A DNA stretch of 64,000 nt from JAJAZB01 sp964244295 (GCA_964244295.1 CAXTIG010000002.1:1-64000), one strand, 5' to 3'. Positions 34,377 through 44,412 are shown, numbered from the stretch's first letter. The notes: generated from the letters alone by a model not told the origin. Made by a program: numbers and translations.

Positions 34377-35246
34377 ATGAAAAATACCCTAAAATTCTTC
34401 TGCTCTTTTTTGAGCGCCCTGGCTTGTTCGTGTGGAAATACCAGCCGCTCGGACGAACACGTGAAACCCCGCCCAGTCAATTTTATCGTCCTGCTCGACT
34501 TGTCAGATCGACTGCTGACGGAGGGCCAAACGAGCAATGACAAGGCTCTGATTCAAACCGTTTTTACTCAGTTTCGGAAAGCCGTTTTTGAGAAATCTTT
34601 GGTAATCGGATCGAAGGATAAATTTCGGATTGTCATTGCCCCGCAAACCGGGATAACGTACAATCCGGCCAGTCACATGAATCACCTTTCGCTTGACATG
34701 GCATTGTTGCCGGTGGGAGAAAAACTCAAGCAGTTCCAAACCTTCGAGAATGAATTATCAGGGAAGTTGACTTTGCTGTACACGTCGGCGATGAAAGATA
34801 AAACCCAACCTTTCCATTTTCCTGGTTGCGACATTTGGAAATTCTTCGACAATTACTTGAAGATGCTCTTGGTCGATGGGGCAGACAACCGGCTGGTTAT
34901 CTTAACTGATGGGTATTTTGATTTTGAAGATGGTGCCGATGTGCTTACCAAAGGGCATCTATCAACCAGCACGCATTTCATCAGTGTACTAAAAAAGAGT
35001 TCGGATTGGGGAAAAACCATGAAGGAGGGAAACTATGGCTTGCTTCCCGTGAAAATCAACCTGTCATCCGTTTCGATTTCCGTCACTGAAATTAGCCCGA
35101 AAAGCGGTAATCTGAATGAGGAACCCATTCTCAAAGCCGTTTGGAGCGAGTGGCTAACCGGAATGAAGGCAAAGCAGATAAGCTGGATTCCCAAATACAG
35201 CCTGACCACGAGCAAGTCGGAATTGCTGAAATTTTTGGACGATTGA
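34377..35246 (+). CDS. Lipoprotein with a von Willebrand A-like domain
   Basis: 289 residues. The N-terminus ends in SALACSC, a lipobox, giving a lipid-anchored envelope protein. The mature part starts NFIVLLDLSDRL, which resembles a MIDAS DxSxS strand with Asp in place of the last Ser, and a second strand NRLVILTDGYFDFE supplies the late Asp of VWA domains. No other domain is recognised. It is translated with the preceding coiled-coil membrane protein and shares its AT-richer composition, suggesting a two-gene unit acting across the inner membrane. Confidence 0.7.
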   Translation: MKNTLKFFCSFLSALACSCGNTSRSDEHVKPRPVNFIVLLDLSDRLLTEGQTSNDKALIQTVFTQFRKAVFEKSLVIGSKDKFRIVIAPQTGITYNPASHMNHLSLDMALLPVGEKLKQFQTFENELSGKLTLLYTSAMKDKTQPFHFPGCDIWKFFDNYLKMLLVDGADNRLVILTDGYFDFEDGADVLTKGHLSTSTHFISVLKKSSDWGKTMKEGNYGLLPVKINLSSVSISVTEISPKSGNLNEEPILKAVWSEWLTGMKAKQISWIPKYSLTTSKSELLKFLDD

Positions 35247-35329
35247 CCAATTTCGATCAACAACGTCGGTCAACTTGCTGGGCGATCTCGTTAGAAATGG
35301 TATTTTTACGGAGCTAATCCCTCGCAGAA

Positions 35330-35911
35330 ATGCCCGCCCGCCATCCCTTCGACGATAATCGTACGCTGTATGACGCGCTTTTTCAGCGCAATGATGCGGC
35401 GTATGATTTTCTGTACGACCGGGTCGCCGGTTCGTTTTCGCACTGGGTTTACACGCGCAACGGCTCGGCGATGGATGCCGAGGATGCCTTCCAGAAAGGA
35501 CTGATGAATTTTCTGCTCAACCTTGAACGTGGTCAGTATCAGTTCCAAGTAACGGCCCGCGTCACCACGGTGTTGTTTGACTATTGCAAGAAACTGTGGC
35601 TCAATGAACTGCAATCGGCTCGAATGAAAACAGCGGCCCCACTGCCCGATTTCGTAGACGTTGCCGACGACACGGATATCCTGGCCGACCTGGAGCGGAC
35701 GGAGCGGGTGACCACCATCCGGCAAGCCCTGAATCAACTCCGGGATGACTGCCGTCAGGTATTGCAGTGGTTTTACCTGGATGAATTATCGCTGCGGGAG
35801 ATTGCCGAAAAAACGGGTTTGAAAGAATCGTCGGCCAAAGCCAAGCGCTACGATTGCGCCGAAAAGCTGAAGGGCCATTACCTGCAACTCACCAACCGTT
35901 CGGGGGTATGA
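35330..35911 (+). CDS. RNA polymerase sigma factor, ECF type
   Basis: 193 residues. Region 2 covers ~25-90 (AYDFLYDRVAGSF; MDAEDAFQKGLMNFLLNL), and region 4 ~130-180 has the helix-turn-helix LREIAEKTGLKESSAKAKRYDC. The match to region 2 is weak compared with classical ECF factors, as often in Cytophagales. Its stop codon overlaps the ATG of the next gene (ATGA), which encodes a membrane protein expected to control it. Confidence 0.88.
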   Translation: MPARHPFDDNRTLYDALFQRNDAAYDFLYDRVAGSFSHWVYTRNGSAMDAEDAFQKGLMNFLLNLERGQYQFQVTARVTTVLFDYCKKLWLNELQSARMKTAAPLPDFVDVADDTDILADLERTERVTTIRQALNQLRDDCRQVLQWFYLDELSLREIAEKTGLKESSAKAKRYDCAEKLKGHYLQLTNRSGV

Positions 35912-36729
35912 AGCTGACTGCCGATCAATACGAACTCATCGAAGCTTACCTCAGCGGGCGGCTTGCCCCGGCTGACCGCGCCGAGGTGGAAGCGGATCGG
36001 CAGAATGATCCGGAATTTGACCTTGAAATTCGTTTGCAAGAAGAATTGAGGGAGGGCTTCAGGGCGCTTCGTCTCGACGATCGCTTGCAGACGGCCCGGC
36101 AGCGCTACCAGGCCCGGATGGAACCGATTGAATCGAACCGTTCCGCTTTGTCGAGCGAAAAACCGAAGCAAATTCGGTGGGGGTGGTCTGGCGTGAAGAC
36201 TTGGGCAGCGGCGGCTTCAGTGGTGTTCGTGGTTGGAGTATCGGTATGGGTAGTGTGGCAGCGGGAAGAAAATCAGGGTACCGACATGGCGTATTCCCAA
36301 AATTACCAGCCCGACCCCGCCGATTTCGTAGCTCGTGCCCTGCCCGCTGAATTGAAACCCACCGAGCGGGTTGCCCTGGAAAAGGGGCTGCAATCGTATA
36401 ATCAGGGTCGGTACCGGGATGCCATTCGGTTGTTTAGACAAGTAACGGAAGGCGACAGTTCGCTGACCATTGCCACGTACTACCTCGGCATCAGTTACCT
36501 GACTACCCCGGAGGTGGACAAGGCGATTGGGTACCTGCAAGTGGCCCAGCGGAGCCCAAACCGTATCCTCCGGCGAAAGGCGCAGTGGTACCTCGCGCTG
36601 GCTTACCTGAAAAAAGCCGACCGGCCTGGTACCCAACGCAGTTTACGGGTCGTTGCCGACGATGCTCAGAGTCCTTACCAACAGCGGGCTGAGGCGTTGC
36701 TGGAGCAATTGTTTGAAAGCGGGCAGTGA
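35908..36729 (+). CDS. Membrane-anchored TPR protein, probable anti-sigma factor
   Basis: 273 residues, translationally coupled to the sigma factor. The first ~70 residues (YELIEAYLSGRLAPADRAEV) look like the cytoplasmic zinc-less anti-sigma domain common in Bacteroidota. One membrane helix follows (WAAAASVVFVVGVSVWVVW). The C-terminal part is periplasmic with TPR-like repeats (GLQSYNQGRYRDAIRLF; TYYLGISYLTTPEVDKAI). It probably senses an envelope state and holds the sigma factor; this is inference from context. Confidence 0.8.
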   Translation: MKLTADQYELIEAYLSGRLAPADRAEVEADRQNDPEFDLEIRLQEELREGFRALRLDDRLQTARQRYQARMEPIESNRSALSSEKPKQIRWGWSGVKTWAAAASVVFVVGVSVWVVWQREENQGTDMAYSQNYQPDPADFVARALPAELKPTERVALEKGLQSYNQGRYRDAIRLFRQVTEGDSSLTIATYYLGISYLTTPEVDKAIGYLQVAQRSPNRILRRKAQWYLALAYLKKADRPGTQRSLRVVADDAQSPYQQRAEALLEQLFESGQ

Positions 36730-36799
36730 GGGGCGTTTAGGGTTGGCGACTTTTTACTATTTTTACCATTCCACCACCCTTGAAAAGTCCCTCCTCCGT

Positions 36800-38665
36800 A
36801 TGAAATTACTGTTACGCTATGGTTTTGTCGGCCTGTGGCTGATCGTGCTGAGTTGTAAATTGGATGAATTACCGGGGGATAAGAAATTTCTGGAAAAGCC
36901 CTCCGCCGCCTTTAGCGTTACCAACGATGGCTGCACGGTAACCTGCCCCATCACGGTTACCAGCCAGGATGCGACAGCTACCTCGTATCTATGGGAGATC
37001 AGCGATGGCAGTACCTCTACGCAACCGAGTTTTGTCAAAACATTCACGACTGCCGGTACGTACACGGTTAAACTGACGGTTGCCAATAAAGCGGGCAGCA
37101 ACACGAGGCAGCAGACGGTTACGGTCAAAGCCGCCGCAACCCCGGCTCCCACCGTTGATTTCTCTTTTTCGGGTGGGGATTGCACCGTTCCTTGTGAGGT
37201 AAGTTTCACGAACAAGTCATCGAACGCCACGAGTTATCAATGGGATTTTGGGGACACTGGTACGTCGACCGAGGTGAATCCCCGGCACACCTATCAGCAG
37301 GGAGGTGCATTTACGGTTACTCTGAGGGCCACCGGGCCGGGTGGAGCTAGCAGCAAGACCCAGCAGGTGACCACTCTGGCACCCGTGGTTTCAAAAATTT
37401 GGGATAAGACATTCGGAGGGAGTGCGGATGATGTGCTCACCGAAGTAGCCGCTCTCTCCGATGGAGGCTTTTTGTTGGGAGGACACTCTGCTTCGGGTAC
37501 GTCAGTTAACAAGTCGCAGCCATCCAGAGGTAGTGTGGATTACTGGGTAATGAAAATCGATGCCAGCGGCACGAAGCAGTGGGATAAAACTTTTGGGGGT
37601 AGTTCGCTCGATTATCTCAATGCCCTGGCCGCAACAGATAACGGGAGTTTCATCTTGGGAGGGCAATCGTTTTCTGACCAGGAGTCGGACAAAACGGAGC
37701 CGGGAAGAGGCCTCGGTGATTACTGGGTGGTAAAGATCAACGACAACGGTACGAAGGAATGGGACAGAAGATTTGGAGGAAACGGGGACGATAATCTGCA
37801 TTCAGTGCTCTTCGTCCCGTCCGATAAAGGCTTTTTACTTGGAGGAAAATCGAACTCTGGTCGTTCGGGTGACAAATCAGACCCCTCGAAGGGAAATTCT
37901 GATTATTGGGTCGTAAAGATCGACGCGGATGGCAATAAGGAATGGGATAAAACTTTTGGGGGTACTGAACTGGAGGAACTCACCTTGATGGCGGCTACCC
38001 CTGATGGCGGTTTCGTGTTGGCGGGGTACTCCGCCTCGCCTCAAGGGGGTGACAAATCAGAGTCTTCCAGGGGTGGTTTTGATTTCTGGGTAGTGAAAAT
38101 CGACGCAGAGGGTACCAGGGTATGGGAAAGAACCTTCGGGGGTAATGGGGACGATAAACCGAACGCCGTATTCGTCAACGCCACTGGTAGTTTGATCGTG
38201 GTCGGATCTTCAGGCTCTGGTCAATCGGGTGAGAAATCGCAGGCTTCCAAAGGAGGGACTGATTACTGGGTTGTGAAGATTACTTCCGGCGGAGTGAAGG
38301 AGTGGGACAAAACCTACGGGGGAAGCGGCGATGACGCGGCGTTTTCGGTGGTGGCCAATCCCGACGGTAGTCTGGTTGTTGGGGGACATTCAAATTCTGG
38401 TCAAACCGGTGACAAATCAGAACCTTCGAAGGGTAGCCAGGAATTAGATTATTGGGTGCTAAAACTTGATGCGAGTGGCACAAAGCTGTGGGATAAAACC
38501 ATCGGGGGCACCGGCAAAGAAGAATTTACTTCGATGGTCGCTTCGCCCTCCGACGGGAGCCTGGTATTGGGGGGCTTTTCACCGTCCGATCCATCGGGGG
38601 ATAAATCAGAGGCCTCCAGGGGTGGCCTCGATTATTGGGTGGTGAAAATTAAATCAAAGAATTAG
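36800..38665 (+). CDS. PKD-domain lipoprotein with seven propeller-like repeats
   Basis: 621 residues from the ATG at 36800. The signal ends in LIVLSCK, a lipobox. Two PKD domains follow (~35-115 and ~120-195), recognised by YLWEISDGSTST and YQWDFGDTGTST. Then come seven ~63-residue units, each with W(D/E)(K/R)xxGG...D, a GGF.LGG strand and DYWVVKID, which suggests a seven-bladed beta-propeller. It is surface or envelope exposed. It follows the sigma/anti-sigma pair and has a paralogue immediately downstream; both may belong to its regulon. Confidence 0.85.
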   Translation: MKLLLRYGFVGLWLIVLSCKLDELPGDKKFLEKPSAAFSVTNDGCTVTCPITVTSQDATATSYLWEISDGSTSTQPSFVKTFTTAGTYTVKLTVANKAGSNTRQQTVTVKAAATPAPTVDFSFSGGDCTVPCEVSFTNKSSNATSYQWDFGDTGTSTEVNPRHTYQQGGAFTVTLRATGPGGASSKTQQVTTLAPVVSKIWDKTFGGSADDVLTEVAALSDGGFLLGGHSASGTSVNKSQPSRGSVDYWVMKIDASGTKQWDKTFGGSSLDYLNALAATDNGSFILGGQSFSDQESDKTEPGRGLGDYWVVKINDNGTKEWDRRFGGNGDDNLHSVLFVPSDKGFLLGGKSNSGRSGDKSDPSKGNSDYWVVKIDADGNKEWDKTFGGTELEELTLMAATPDGGFVLAGYSASPQGGDKSESSRGGFDFWVVKIDAEGTRVWERTFGGNGDDKPNAVFVNATGSLIVVGSSGSGQSGEKSQASKGGTDYWVVKITSGGVKEWDKTYGGSGDDAAFSVVANPDGSLVVGGHSNSGQTGDKSEPSKGSQELDYWVLKLDASGTKLWDKTIGGTGKEEFTSMVASPSDGSLVLGGFSPSDPSGDKSEASRGGLDYWVVKIKSKN

Positions 38666-38779
38666 CGCCCAAAAATCAAATTCAGATTCGAATGAATCGC
38701 TGACATCCGTGTGCCCGGCATCGTCAAAAATTTTCTGCCTCACCATACCTTTCTCTTCGTACCGAAACTCTTCGCTGTT

Positions 38780-40690
38780 ATGAAATCAACGCTACGTCTC
38801 TATCTTATCGGTTTATCACTACTCGTGTTGGGATGCAAATTGGACGATTTACCGCGCGAAAAACGCCTGAAAGAATGCGTCAAACCGGCGGGTACGATTA
38901 CGGCCACCGTCGATCCGACCAACTACCTGAAATACACGTTCACCCTAACCACGCTTACGGGCGATGTCGATAACGTGGTTTGGACGGTTAATGGCGTGCC
39001 GTCGCAACCGATCCCCAAGAATCAAGCGTACAGTTATCCATTTCCTCAAGCGGGCAATTTTAATGTTTCGGTCAGTTTGCAGAATAGCTGCGCCAACAAC
39101 GCCACGCTGCAAAGCAGTGTTTCGGTGACTCCGTTTCCTCCGGCGGTAAGTACGGGGGCAGTAATTAGTGCTGGTTCAGCTTCAGCCACCGTTCAACTGA
39201 CCGTTACTTCGTTGGGAAGCAGTGCCAGTTTGACTGAGTACGGCGTTGTATACGCCGAGGCACCTAACAATAATCCTACGCTGGAAAATGCGTTCAGTAA
39301 ACCACTCCCTGGTACTCCTTCCCTCAATTTGCCTGCACCGGTCACGATTACGACGAATCTTAAACCAAACACACGGTATTTTTACAAGGCTTACGTGCGG
39401 TACGGAGCCGGGCAAGTCGAGTATGGTACCACTGTCGCTGAGTTTACGACTAAAGCCGCTGTTTCGGGTGTCAAGCTTTACGGTGGTTCTAGCTTTGATT
39501 TTGGGTATTTTATGGTGCCAACCGCCGACGGAGGTGGCGTTATCGCCGGAAATTCTAACTCCAACGATGGCGACTTAACCGGTAACAAAGGTGGGTACGA
39601 TGCTCTTGTGGGTAGGTACGATGGGAATAGGGTATTTTACTGGCGAAAATCCCTGGGAGGGAGTGGTACTGATAACCTGCGATGCCTTCAATTTACTGCT
39701 GATGGATATTTGATTGCAGTTGGTACGACTAACTCGAGCGATGGCGATTTGAATGGGAAAAACAAAGGTGGGAACGACGTTTGGGTAGTCAAATTAAATT
39801 CCTCAAGTGGAGAGGTAATTTGGCTAAAAACTTATGGCGGTTCAAAAGATGATCTTGGGTTTTCTATACAAGCGACAAATGATAATGGATGTGTTTTTGC
39901 CGGAACTACCAGTTCCGATGATGGTGACATCAACGCCTCAACTGGCAGAAAAGGAGATGCAGATATCTGGGTCGTAAAATTGAATTCTTCGGGCGGTATT
40001 GAGTGGCAAAAAGCATACGGGGGCTCTGGAGAAGATGTTGGGAAGAGTATCCAAACCACCCGTGATGGGGGTTACATCGTAGCAGGCAGTACCAAATCCA
40101 GCAATGTACAAGTGACCAACTTTAAAGGAATCACAGATGGCTGGGTGTTCAAAGTGAACTTTTTGGGAGCGCTGCAATGGCAGAAGACGCTGGGTGACGG
40201 AGGGAATGATGAAGCTTCCTGCGTTCAACAAACCCTCGATAATGGCTTCGTCGTCACGGGGTTCATAGCGACGCCGGGCACGGGTAAACGGGACATAATG
40301 GTCAGCAAATTAACTTCTGGAGGAGATTTGGAAGCAGGCTTCCCAAAATCGTTTGGTGGTTCTAACGAAGACGAAGGCACGTACATCGAACAAAACCAGG
40401 ACGGCAGCTATATTTTGGTTGCCAACACCAATTCGAGCGATGTCGCCGGGCTTGCCTACCGGGGAGGGGCCAACGACATCTGGGTCATGAAATTGAAGGC
40501 GGATGGGAAAACCATCGATTGGCAAAAACCGGTGGGTGGCTCCGGGGATGATCAGTCTTATTGTATTCGGGCGGTAAGTGATGGATACTGGCTCATCGGA
40601 TTTACTGGCTCTATCAATCAGGACGGAGCAGGAAATAAAGGATCCACCGATATTTTTGTCGTCAAGATGGATCTGAACGGAATCTACTAA
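38780..40690 (+). CDS. Paralogous lipoprotein with seven propeller-like repeats
   Basis: 636 residues from the ATG at 38780. The lipobox is VLGC and the mature start CKLDDLP echoes CKLDELP of the preceding gene, so the two are duplicates. The N-terminal PKD domains are replaced by a different beta-sandwich region and a fibronectin-type stretch (TNLKPNTRYFYKAYVRYGA). The C-terminal half has seven units built on (W/F)xKxxGGS..D, DGGxxxAG and DIWVVKL. Acidic GDL/GDI loops could bind calcium. A strong bidirectional terminator follows. Confidence 0.85.
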   Translation: MKSTLRLYLIGLSLLVLGCKLDDLPREKRLKECVKPAGTITATVDPTNYLKYTFTLTTLTGDVDNVVWTVNGVPSQPIPKNQAYSYPFPQAGNFNVSVSLQNSCANNATLQSSVSVTPFPPAVSTGAVISAGSASATVQLTVTSLGSSASLTEYGVVYAEAPNNNPTLENAFSKPLPGTPSLNLPAPVTITTNLKPNTRYFYKAYVRYGAGQVEYGTTVAEFTTKAAVSGVKLYGGSSFDFGYFMVPTADGGGVIAGNSNSNDGDLTGNKGGYDALVGRYDGNRVFYWRKSLGGSGTDNLRCLQFTADGYLIAVGTTNSSDGDLNGKNKGGNDVWVVKLNSSSGEVIWLKTYGGSKDDLGFSIQATNDNGCVFAGTTSSDDGDINASTGRKGDADIWVVKLNSSGGIEWQKAYGGSGEDVGKSIQTTRDGGYIVAGSTKSSNVQVTNFKGITDGWVFKVNFLGALQWQKTLGDGGNDEASCVQQTLDNGFVVTGFIATPGTGKRDIMVSKLTSGGDLEAGFPKSFGGSNEDEGTYIEQNQDGSYILVANTNSSDVAGLAYRGGANDIWVMKLKADGKTIDWQKPVGGSGDDQSYCIRAVSDGYWLIGFTGSINQDGAGNKGSTDIFVVKMDLNGIY

Positions 40691-40709
40691 CAATTCAGGA
40701 TACAAAAGG

Positions 40710-40763
40710 AAAGGTCGTCGGGCGGGTCAATCTCTTTAAAAATTGACCCGCCCGACGACCTTT
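40710..40763. terminator. Bidirectional intrinsic terminator
   Basis: Perfect 22-bp stem (40710-40731 with 40742-40763; core GGTCGTCGGGCGGGTCAA) with A and T tracts on its two sides. It separates the convergent lipoprotein gene and the signalling operon. Confidence 0.93.
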
Positions 40764-40783
40764 TGGTTAAATTCTATGGATCC

Positions 40784-41740
40784 CTAAAAACTATACCGCA
40801 AACTCAACCCAACCCCCACCGGGGCGGAATGCAAGGAAATTCCTTTGGCCTGAGCCGAACGTTTGTGCCTGATAATCAACAGCGCCGCCTCGGCCAATAC
40901 CGCCGCGACGGCCACCCCAGCGTACACGGTCACCATGCTTTCTTTGGCTTTCGCGTCTTTGGCCTCGTTGTACGCCTGCTGCCACTGATCGTAAAGCGGG
41001 GAGGTAAGAATTATATCGTCGCCATCAGGATCGACGGTTTTGCTCAGGGCGTTCAGGTCGTCGAGTTTACTTTGGATGCTTGAGCGGGTCAGTACCGCTT
41101 GCACCCCCGCCGCGACCGCCAGCACGCCGAGACCGATTTTCAGGCCGGTGAGGGGTTTATGTGTGGTAATCTTGATGGGTGGAGTAACAATTTTCTCCTG
41201 GTCTTTAATGAACCGCTCACTGTTTTGGATTTGAAGCTGAAGAATATCTTTCCGTTGAGCATACTTCAAGGCCTCTTCGTAGCGGTTTTTCGCTTCGGCG
41301 TACTTTTTTTCGCTGTAAAATTTATTCCCTTCTGCACTCCAGTAATCCGCAATAAATCCCTTTGTAATGGGATCGTTCGAATTAATTTTCAGCACCTGCT
41401 GATAAAATTCCATTGCCTCCGAGCCTTTATTTTGATTCAATGCATCGGAAGCCTGCTTGCGGAGAGTAAGGGCTTTCTGCGAAAGGTCAATGCGGCTTTT
41501 GGTGTACGCATCATTTTCGTAATTTGGTACTACAACCAAAATACTTTCGTAAGTAGATTTTGCTCTTTCATATTCCCCTCTCACAAAAAGACTGTCTCCT
41601 CGTTTTTTTAATTTTTCGTATTCGTCATCTACATCCACGAGTAAATGCACTCTAGCAGGAATGCCTGCCGTAGCCGCGTGAGTTCCGATCCCGATAAACG
41701 TGGATAGAAGAAAATAGAAGAGTAACGATTGCTTCAACAT
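40784..41740 (-). CDS. TPR-repeat membrane/secreted protein of the signalling operon
   Basis: 318 residues. A signal peptide (LLFYFLLSTFIGIGTHA) is followed by TPR-like helices (KRGDSLFVRGEYERAKSTYESI; GNKFYSEKKYAEAKNRYEEAL), a hydrophobic segment (IGLGVLAVAAGVQAVL), a linker and a second membrane helix (YAGVAVAAVLAEAALLII). The C-terminus ends LSLRYSF. It lies 14 bases after the kinase gene and shares similar tandem TPR-like logic with it. Function unknown. Confidence 0.78.
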   Translation of the reverse strand: MLKQSLLFYFLLSTFIGIGTHAATAGIPARVHLLVDVDDEYEKLKKRGDSLFVRGEYERAKSTYESILVVVPNYENDAYTKSRIDLSQKALTLRKQASDALNQNKGSEAMEFYQQVLKINSNDPITKGFIADYWSAEGNKFYSEKKYAEAKNRYEEALKYAQRKDILQLQIQNSERFIKDQEKIVTPPIKITTHKPLTGLKIGLGVLAVAAGVQAVLTRSSIQSKLDDLNALSKTVDPDGDDIILTSPLYDQWQQAYNEAKDAKAKESMVTVYAGVAVAAVLAEAALLIIRHKRSAQAKGISLHSAPVGVGLSLRYSF

Positions 41741-41754
41741 GAGAATTTATTAGT

Positions 41755-44412
41755 TTAGTTACACGCTTGAATCTTTCTCCGTAATTCGTCACTTTCCTGG
41801 ATAGCCTGAGCCACCTGATACCAAGCTTTGGCCCCGTCAGGATCTTCAATTTGAAAAAGACGGTCGCCCTTTGCGACGTAACCTGCCACTAATTTTAGTG
41901 CGTTTGTTGTCGAAAGGTTGTTAGCTTGGGCTAATTGCCGGGCTTGTTTAAATAAATTGATGGCGGCGCCCTTACGATTTCCCGAATTAATGGCATCAGC
42001 ACCTTTGGTGATGAGTTCGTTGTATTGAACCTGAAGTGTTTGAGTAGTGGGAGATTCGGGCACTGGGTTTTCCATCCTGGCCTTTGGTACTTCACTTACC
42101 AATTCGTTTTGTAGCGGTGCCGATTTCTGATCGTTGGATTCTGATCTCGAAGCGATTTCGTTGACTGTCGTACCTTCAGTTTTCGTAGCCAATTCTTTTT
42201 CGAGCGATTGAATGGCAAGGCCAATTACTTTTACCTCCCGTCCCGCCGGATTCAACGCCTGGGCTTGAGCAAGATAACTTTTTGCCTTGGATAACTCGTT
42301 GAATTTCAAAGATATCCTGGCTTGCTGGATCATTACGGTGTACTGCTGCCGACGGGCGGCAAGGGGGTCGGTCGAGGGCGCAGGTGAAGTAGCGGGAGGA
42401 ACAGTCCCGGCTCCGGCGCGGGTACGTGCGGGGGTAGCTGCGTCTTTGATGCCTGTCGCTGGTGCCGGTACGGGGGAAGCAACTTTTAGTTCGGGGCCAC
42501 GCTTCATCCAGAAAAACCCACCGACGAACAGAACCATCACCAACCCGGAAACCCAAACGTACACGGGTCGGAGACCAGCCGCCGCGCGGACTGGTTTTGG
42601 CACCGCCGTCGGCTCGTTCATCCCAGAACGAGGAACGGGCCGGGAAGGGGGTAGAGAAACTGCCGCTTTCGGTTTAACGGGAACGGTCTCTTCAAAAAGA
42701 TCCGTGCGATCATCAACAGATTCAACCTCGTATACGTCCGTCCGTTCACTCTCCGGAAGGGGAGGTGGGGCCAGGGCCGCTGCACAGGTGGCCAGTCCCA
42801 GCCGGGCAGCTTCGTTGTTTTTATCTTCCGTCCGTATTTTTTCAAACGCAGTCCTGGCCTGCGCGTACTGCTTTTGGGAAAGCATTTTTTGCGCCAGTGC
42901 TACCTGTTCGTCAATCCGCTGGCGGCGCTGCGCTGCTGCCAGGTTGGCAAGCTGACGTCTGGCGGTTTCGTTCTGGCTTTCCATTGCCAGCACCGCTTCG
43001 TAAACCGGTTTGGCTTTGGCGTAGTCGTTTCTGGCAAAAAAACCGTCTGCTTCTGCCAGCAGGGTAGTCACCTTGTGCTGTTGCTCCAGGGCTTCAATTT
43101 CGCCCAGACGGGTGTGGGCCAGAAAATGATTGGCGTCCAACTGCAACACCTCGGCGTACTTGGCTTTCGCGGACTCAAATTTGTTGAGGTTCTGGAAGTG
43201 TTCGGCTTCAATCCAAAGTTTATCGATCCGTTGCTGATGCAGGGCCGCGTCGCAGGCGGCTAACTGGCGCTTTGCCGTTGCATTTTGCGGATCGGACTTT
43301 AAAACCGTTTCGTAAACCGTGCGGGCCTCGGTATACGCCTGACGGAAAAACATCGCGTCCGCTTCGGGCAGCAAGGCCACGCCGCTCCGTTCGCGCTTCC
43401 GGGCCAGTTCCTGAGCGGCCTTCAGGCCCTCCGTTGCTTTGGGGTGATTTTCGCGCCGGGCCAGGATGGTTTCGTACCGGGCCAGGGCCTCCTCGAAATT
43501 TTGCTCCCGAACCAATTGCTCGGCTTCGTTCAACAAACCGGGGATGCCATCGAGCAAGTCGAGTAGTTCGTCTTCCCGACGTGCCCGTTTCCGCACGTCC
43601 TTCACCAAACACCGCCGAATCAGCGCCTGGTACGGTTCGGGCACTCGGTGTACGCTTTCCGGCAGGGCGACGCTGACAATTTTCTTCTCAATCTCCCGCT
43701 TCATCACGTGCTCACTGCCGGATTTCTGGCTCGCCATGAAGGGTTTTTCGCCCGTGAAGAGTTCAAAAAGAATGACGCCGAAGGCCCACAAATCGAGGTT
43801 AAAACTCACTTTGCCGCCGGTAATCTGCTCCGGGGCTTTGTACGAAGGCGTACCGCGTCCGTCGCTCAGGTCGAAATCCGAACTGTCAATTTCGTCTTCT
43901 TGAACGAGTTTGCTCAACCCAAAATCGGCGATTTTTGGTACAAATCGCCCCTGATTGTCTCTGGAAATCAGAATGTTGGCGGGCTTAAAGTCTCGGTGAA
44001 CAATCCGCTGCCGGTGCAGGTGTTGCAGCCCCAGCAGGATTCCCCGCACGATTTCCTCTTTCTGCGTAGGTGTCAGTGAAGTGTGTTTCATCAACATCGC
44101 CAGATTCCCGTCGGGGTAGTAGCGCATGATGGCAAAATCGCAGACGCTCGTGTCGGTCTCGTACCGGTAGCACTCGTCGTAGCGGGCGATGTTGGGGTGC
44201 CGGGGAATTTTCCGGGCCAGCGTCACCTCCGCCCGGAGTGATTTGCTGTCGTCGCCCTTAAACTCCCCGATTTTTACCGCCACCCATTCCGTCTCGACCT
44301 GGTCTTCCACCTTCACCACCTTGCCATACGAACCACTCCCGAGGATGAACGCGTCATCGTTGGGGCGGATCGGATAGCGTTGGCGAAATTCCTGAATGGT
44401 GGCTAAACTCAT
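41755..44412 (-). CDS. Eukaryotic-like Ser/Thr protein kinase with TPR-like repeats and one membrane helix
   Basis: 885 residues. The kinase domain covers ~20-290: glycine loop GSGSYGKV, Lys47 in VAVKIGEF, HRDFKPANIL with Asp141, DFG at Asp162, and an activation segment DGRGTPSYKAPEQ. All catalytic residues are present. Repeats of ~55 residues follow (~295-560), each like LLPEADAMFFRQAYTEARTVYETVLKSDPQN. A membrane helix lies at ~618-638 (VWVSGLVMVLFVGGFFWM), then a Pro/Ala linker and an extracytoplasmic C-terminal region with more helical repeats. It probably phosphorylates the FHA proteins encoded upstream and is reversed by the PP2C enzyme. Confidence 0.93.
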   Translation of the reverse strand: MSLATIQEFRQRYPIRPNDDAFILGSGSYGKVVKVEDQVETEWVAVKIGEFKGDDSKSLRAEVTLARKIPRHPNIARYDECYRYETDTSVCDFAIMRYYPDGNLAMLMKHTSLTPTQKEEIVRGILLGLQHLHRQRIVHRDFKPANILISRDNQGRFVPKIADFGLSKLVQEDEIDSSDFDLSDGRGTPSYKAPEQITGGKVSFNLDLWAFGVILFELFTGEKPFMASQKSGSEHVMKREIEKKIVSVALPESVHRVPEPYQALIRRCLVKDVRKRARREDELLDLLDGIPGLLNEAEQLVREQNFEEALARYETILARRENHPKATEGLKAAQELARKRERSGVALLPEADAMFFRQAYTEARTVYETVLKSDPQNATAKRQLAACDAALHQQRIDKLWIEAEHFQNLNKFESAKAKYAEVLQLDANHFLAHTRLGEIEALEQQHKVTTLLAEADGFFARNDYAKAKPVYEAVLAMESQNETARRQLANLAAAQRRQRIDEQVALAQKMLSQKQYAQARTAFEKIRTEDKNNEAARLGLATCAAALAPPPLPESERTDVYEVESVDDRTDLFEETVPVKPKAAVSLPPSRPVPRSGMNEPTAVPKPVRAAAGLRPVYVWVSGLVMVLFVGGFFWMKRGPELKVASPVPAPATGIKDAATPARTRAGAGTVPPATSPAPSTDPLAARRQQYTVMIQQARISLKFNELSKAKSYLAQAQALNPAGREVKVIGLAIQSLEKELATKTEGTTVNEIASRSESNDQKSAPLQNELVSEVPKARMENPVPESPTTQTLQVQYNELITKGADAINSGNRKGAAINLFKQARQLAQANNLSTTNALKLVAGYVAKGDRLFQIEDPDGAKAWYQVAQAIQESDELRRKIQACN

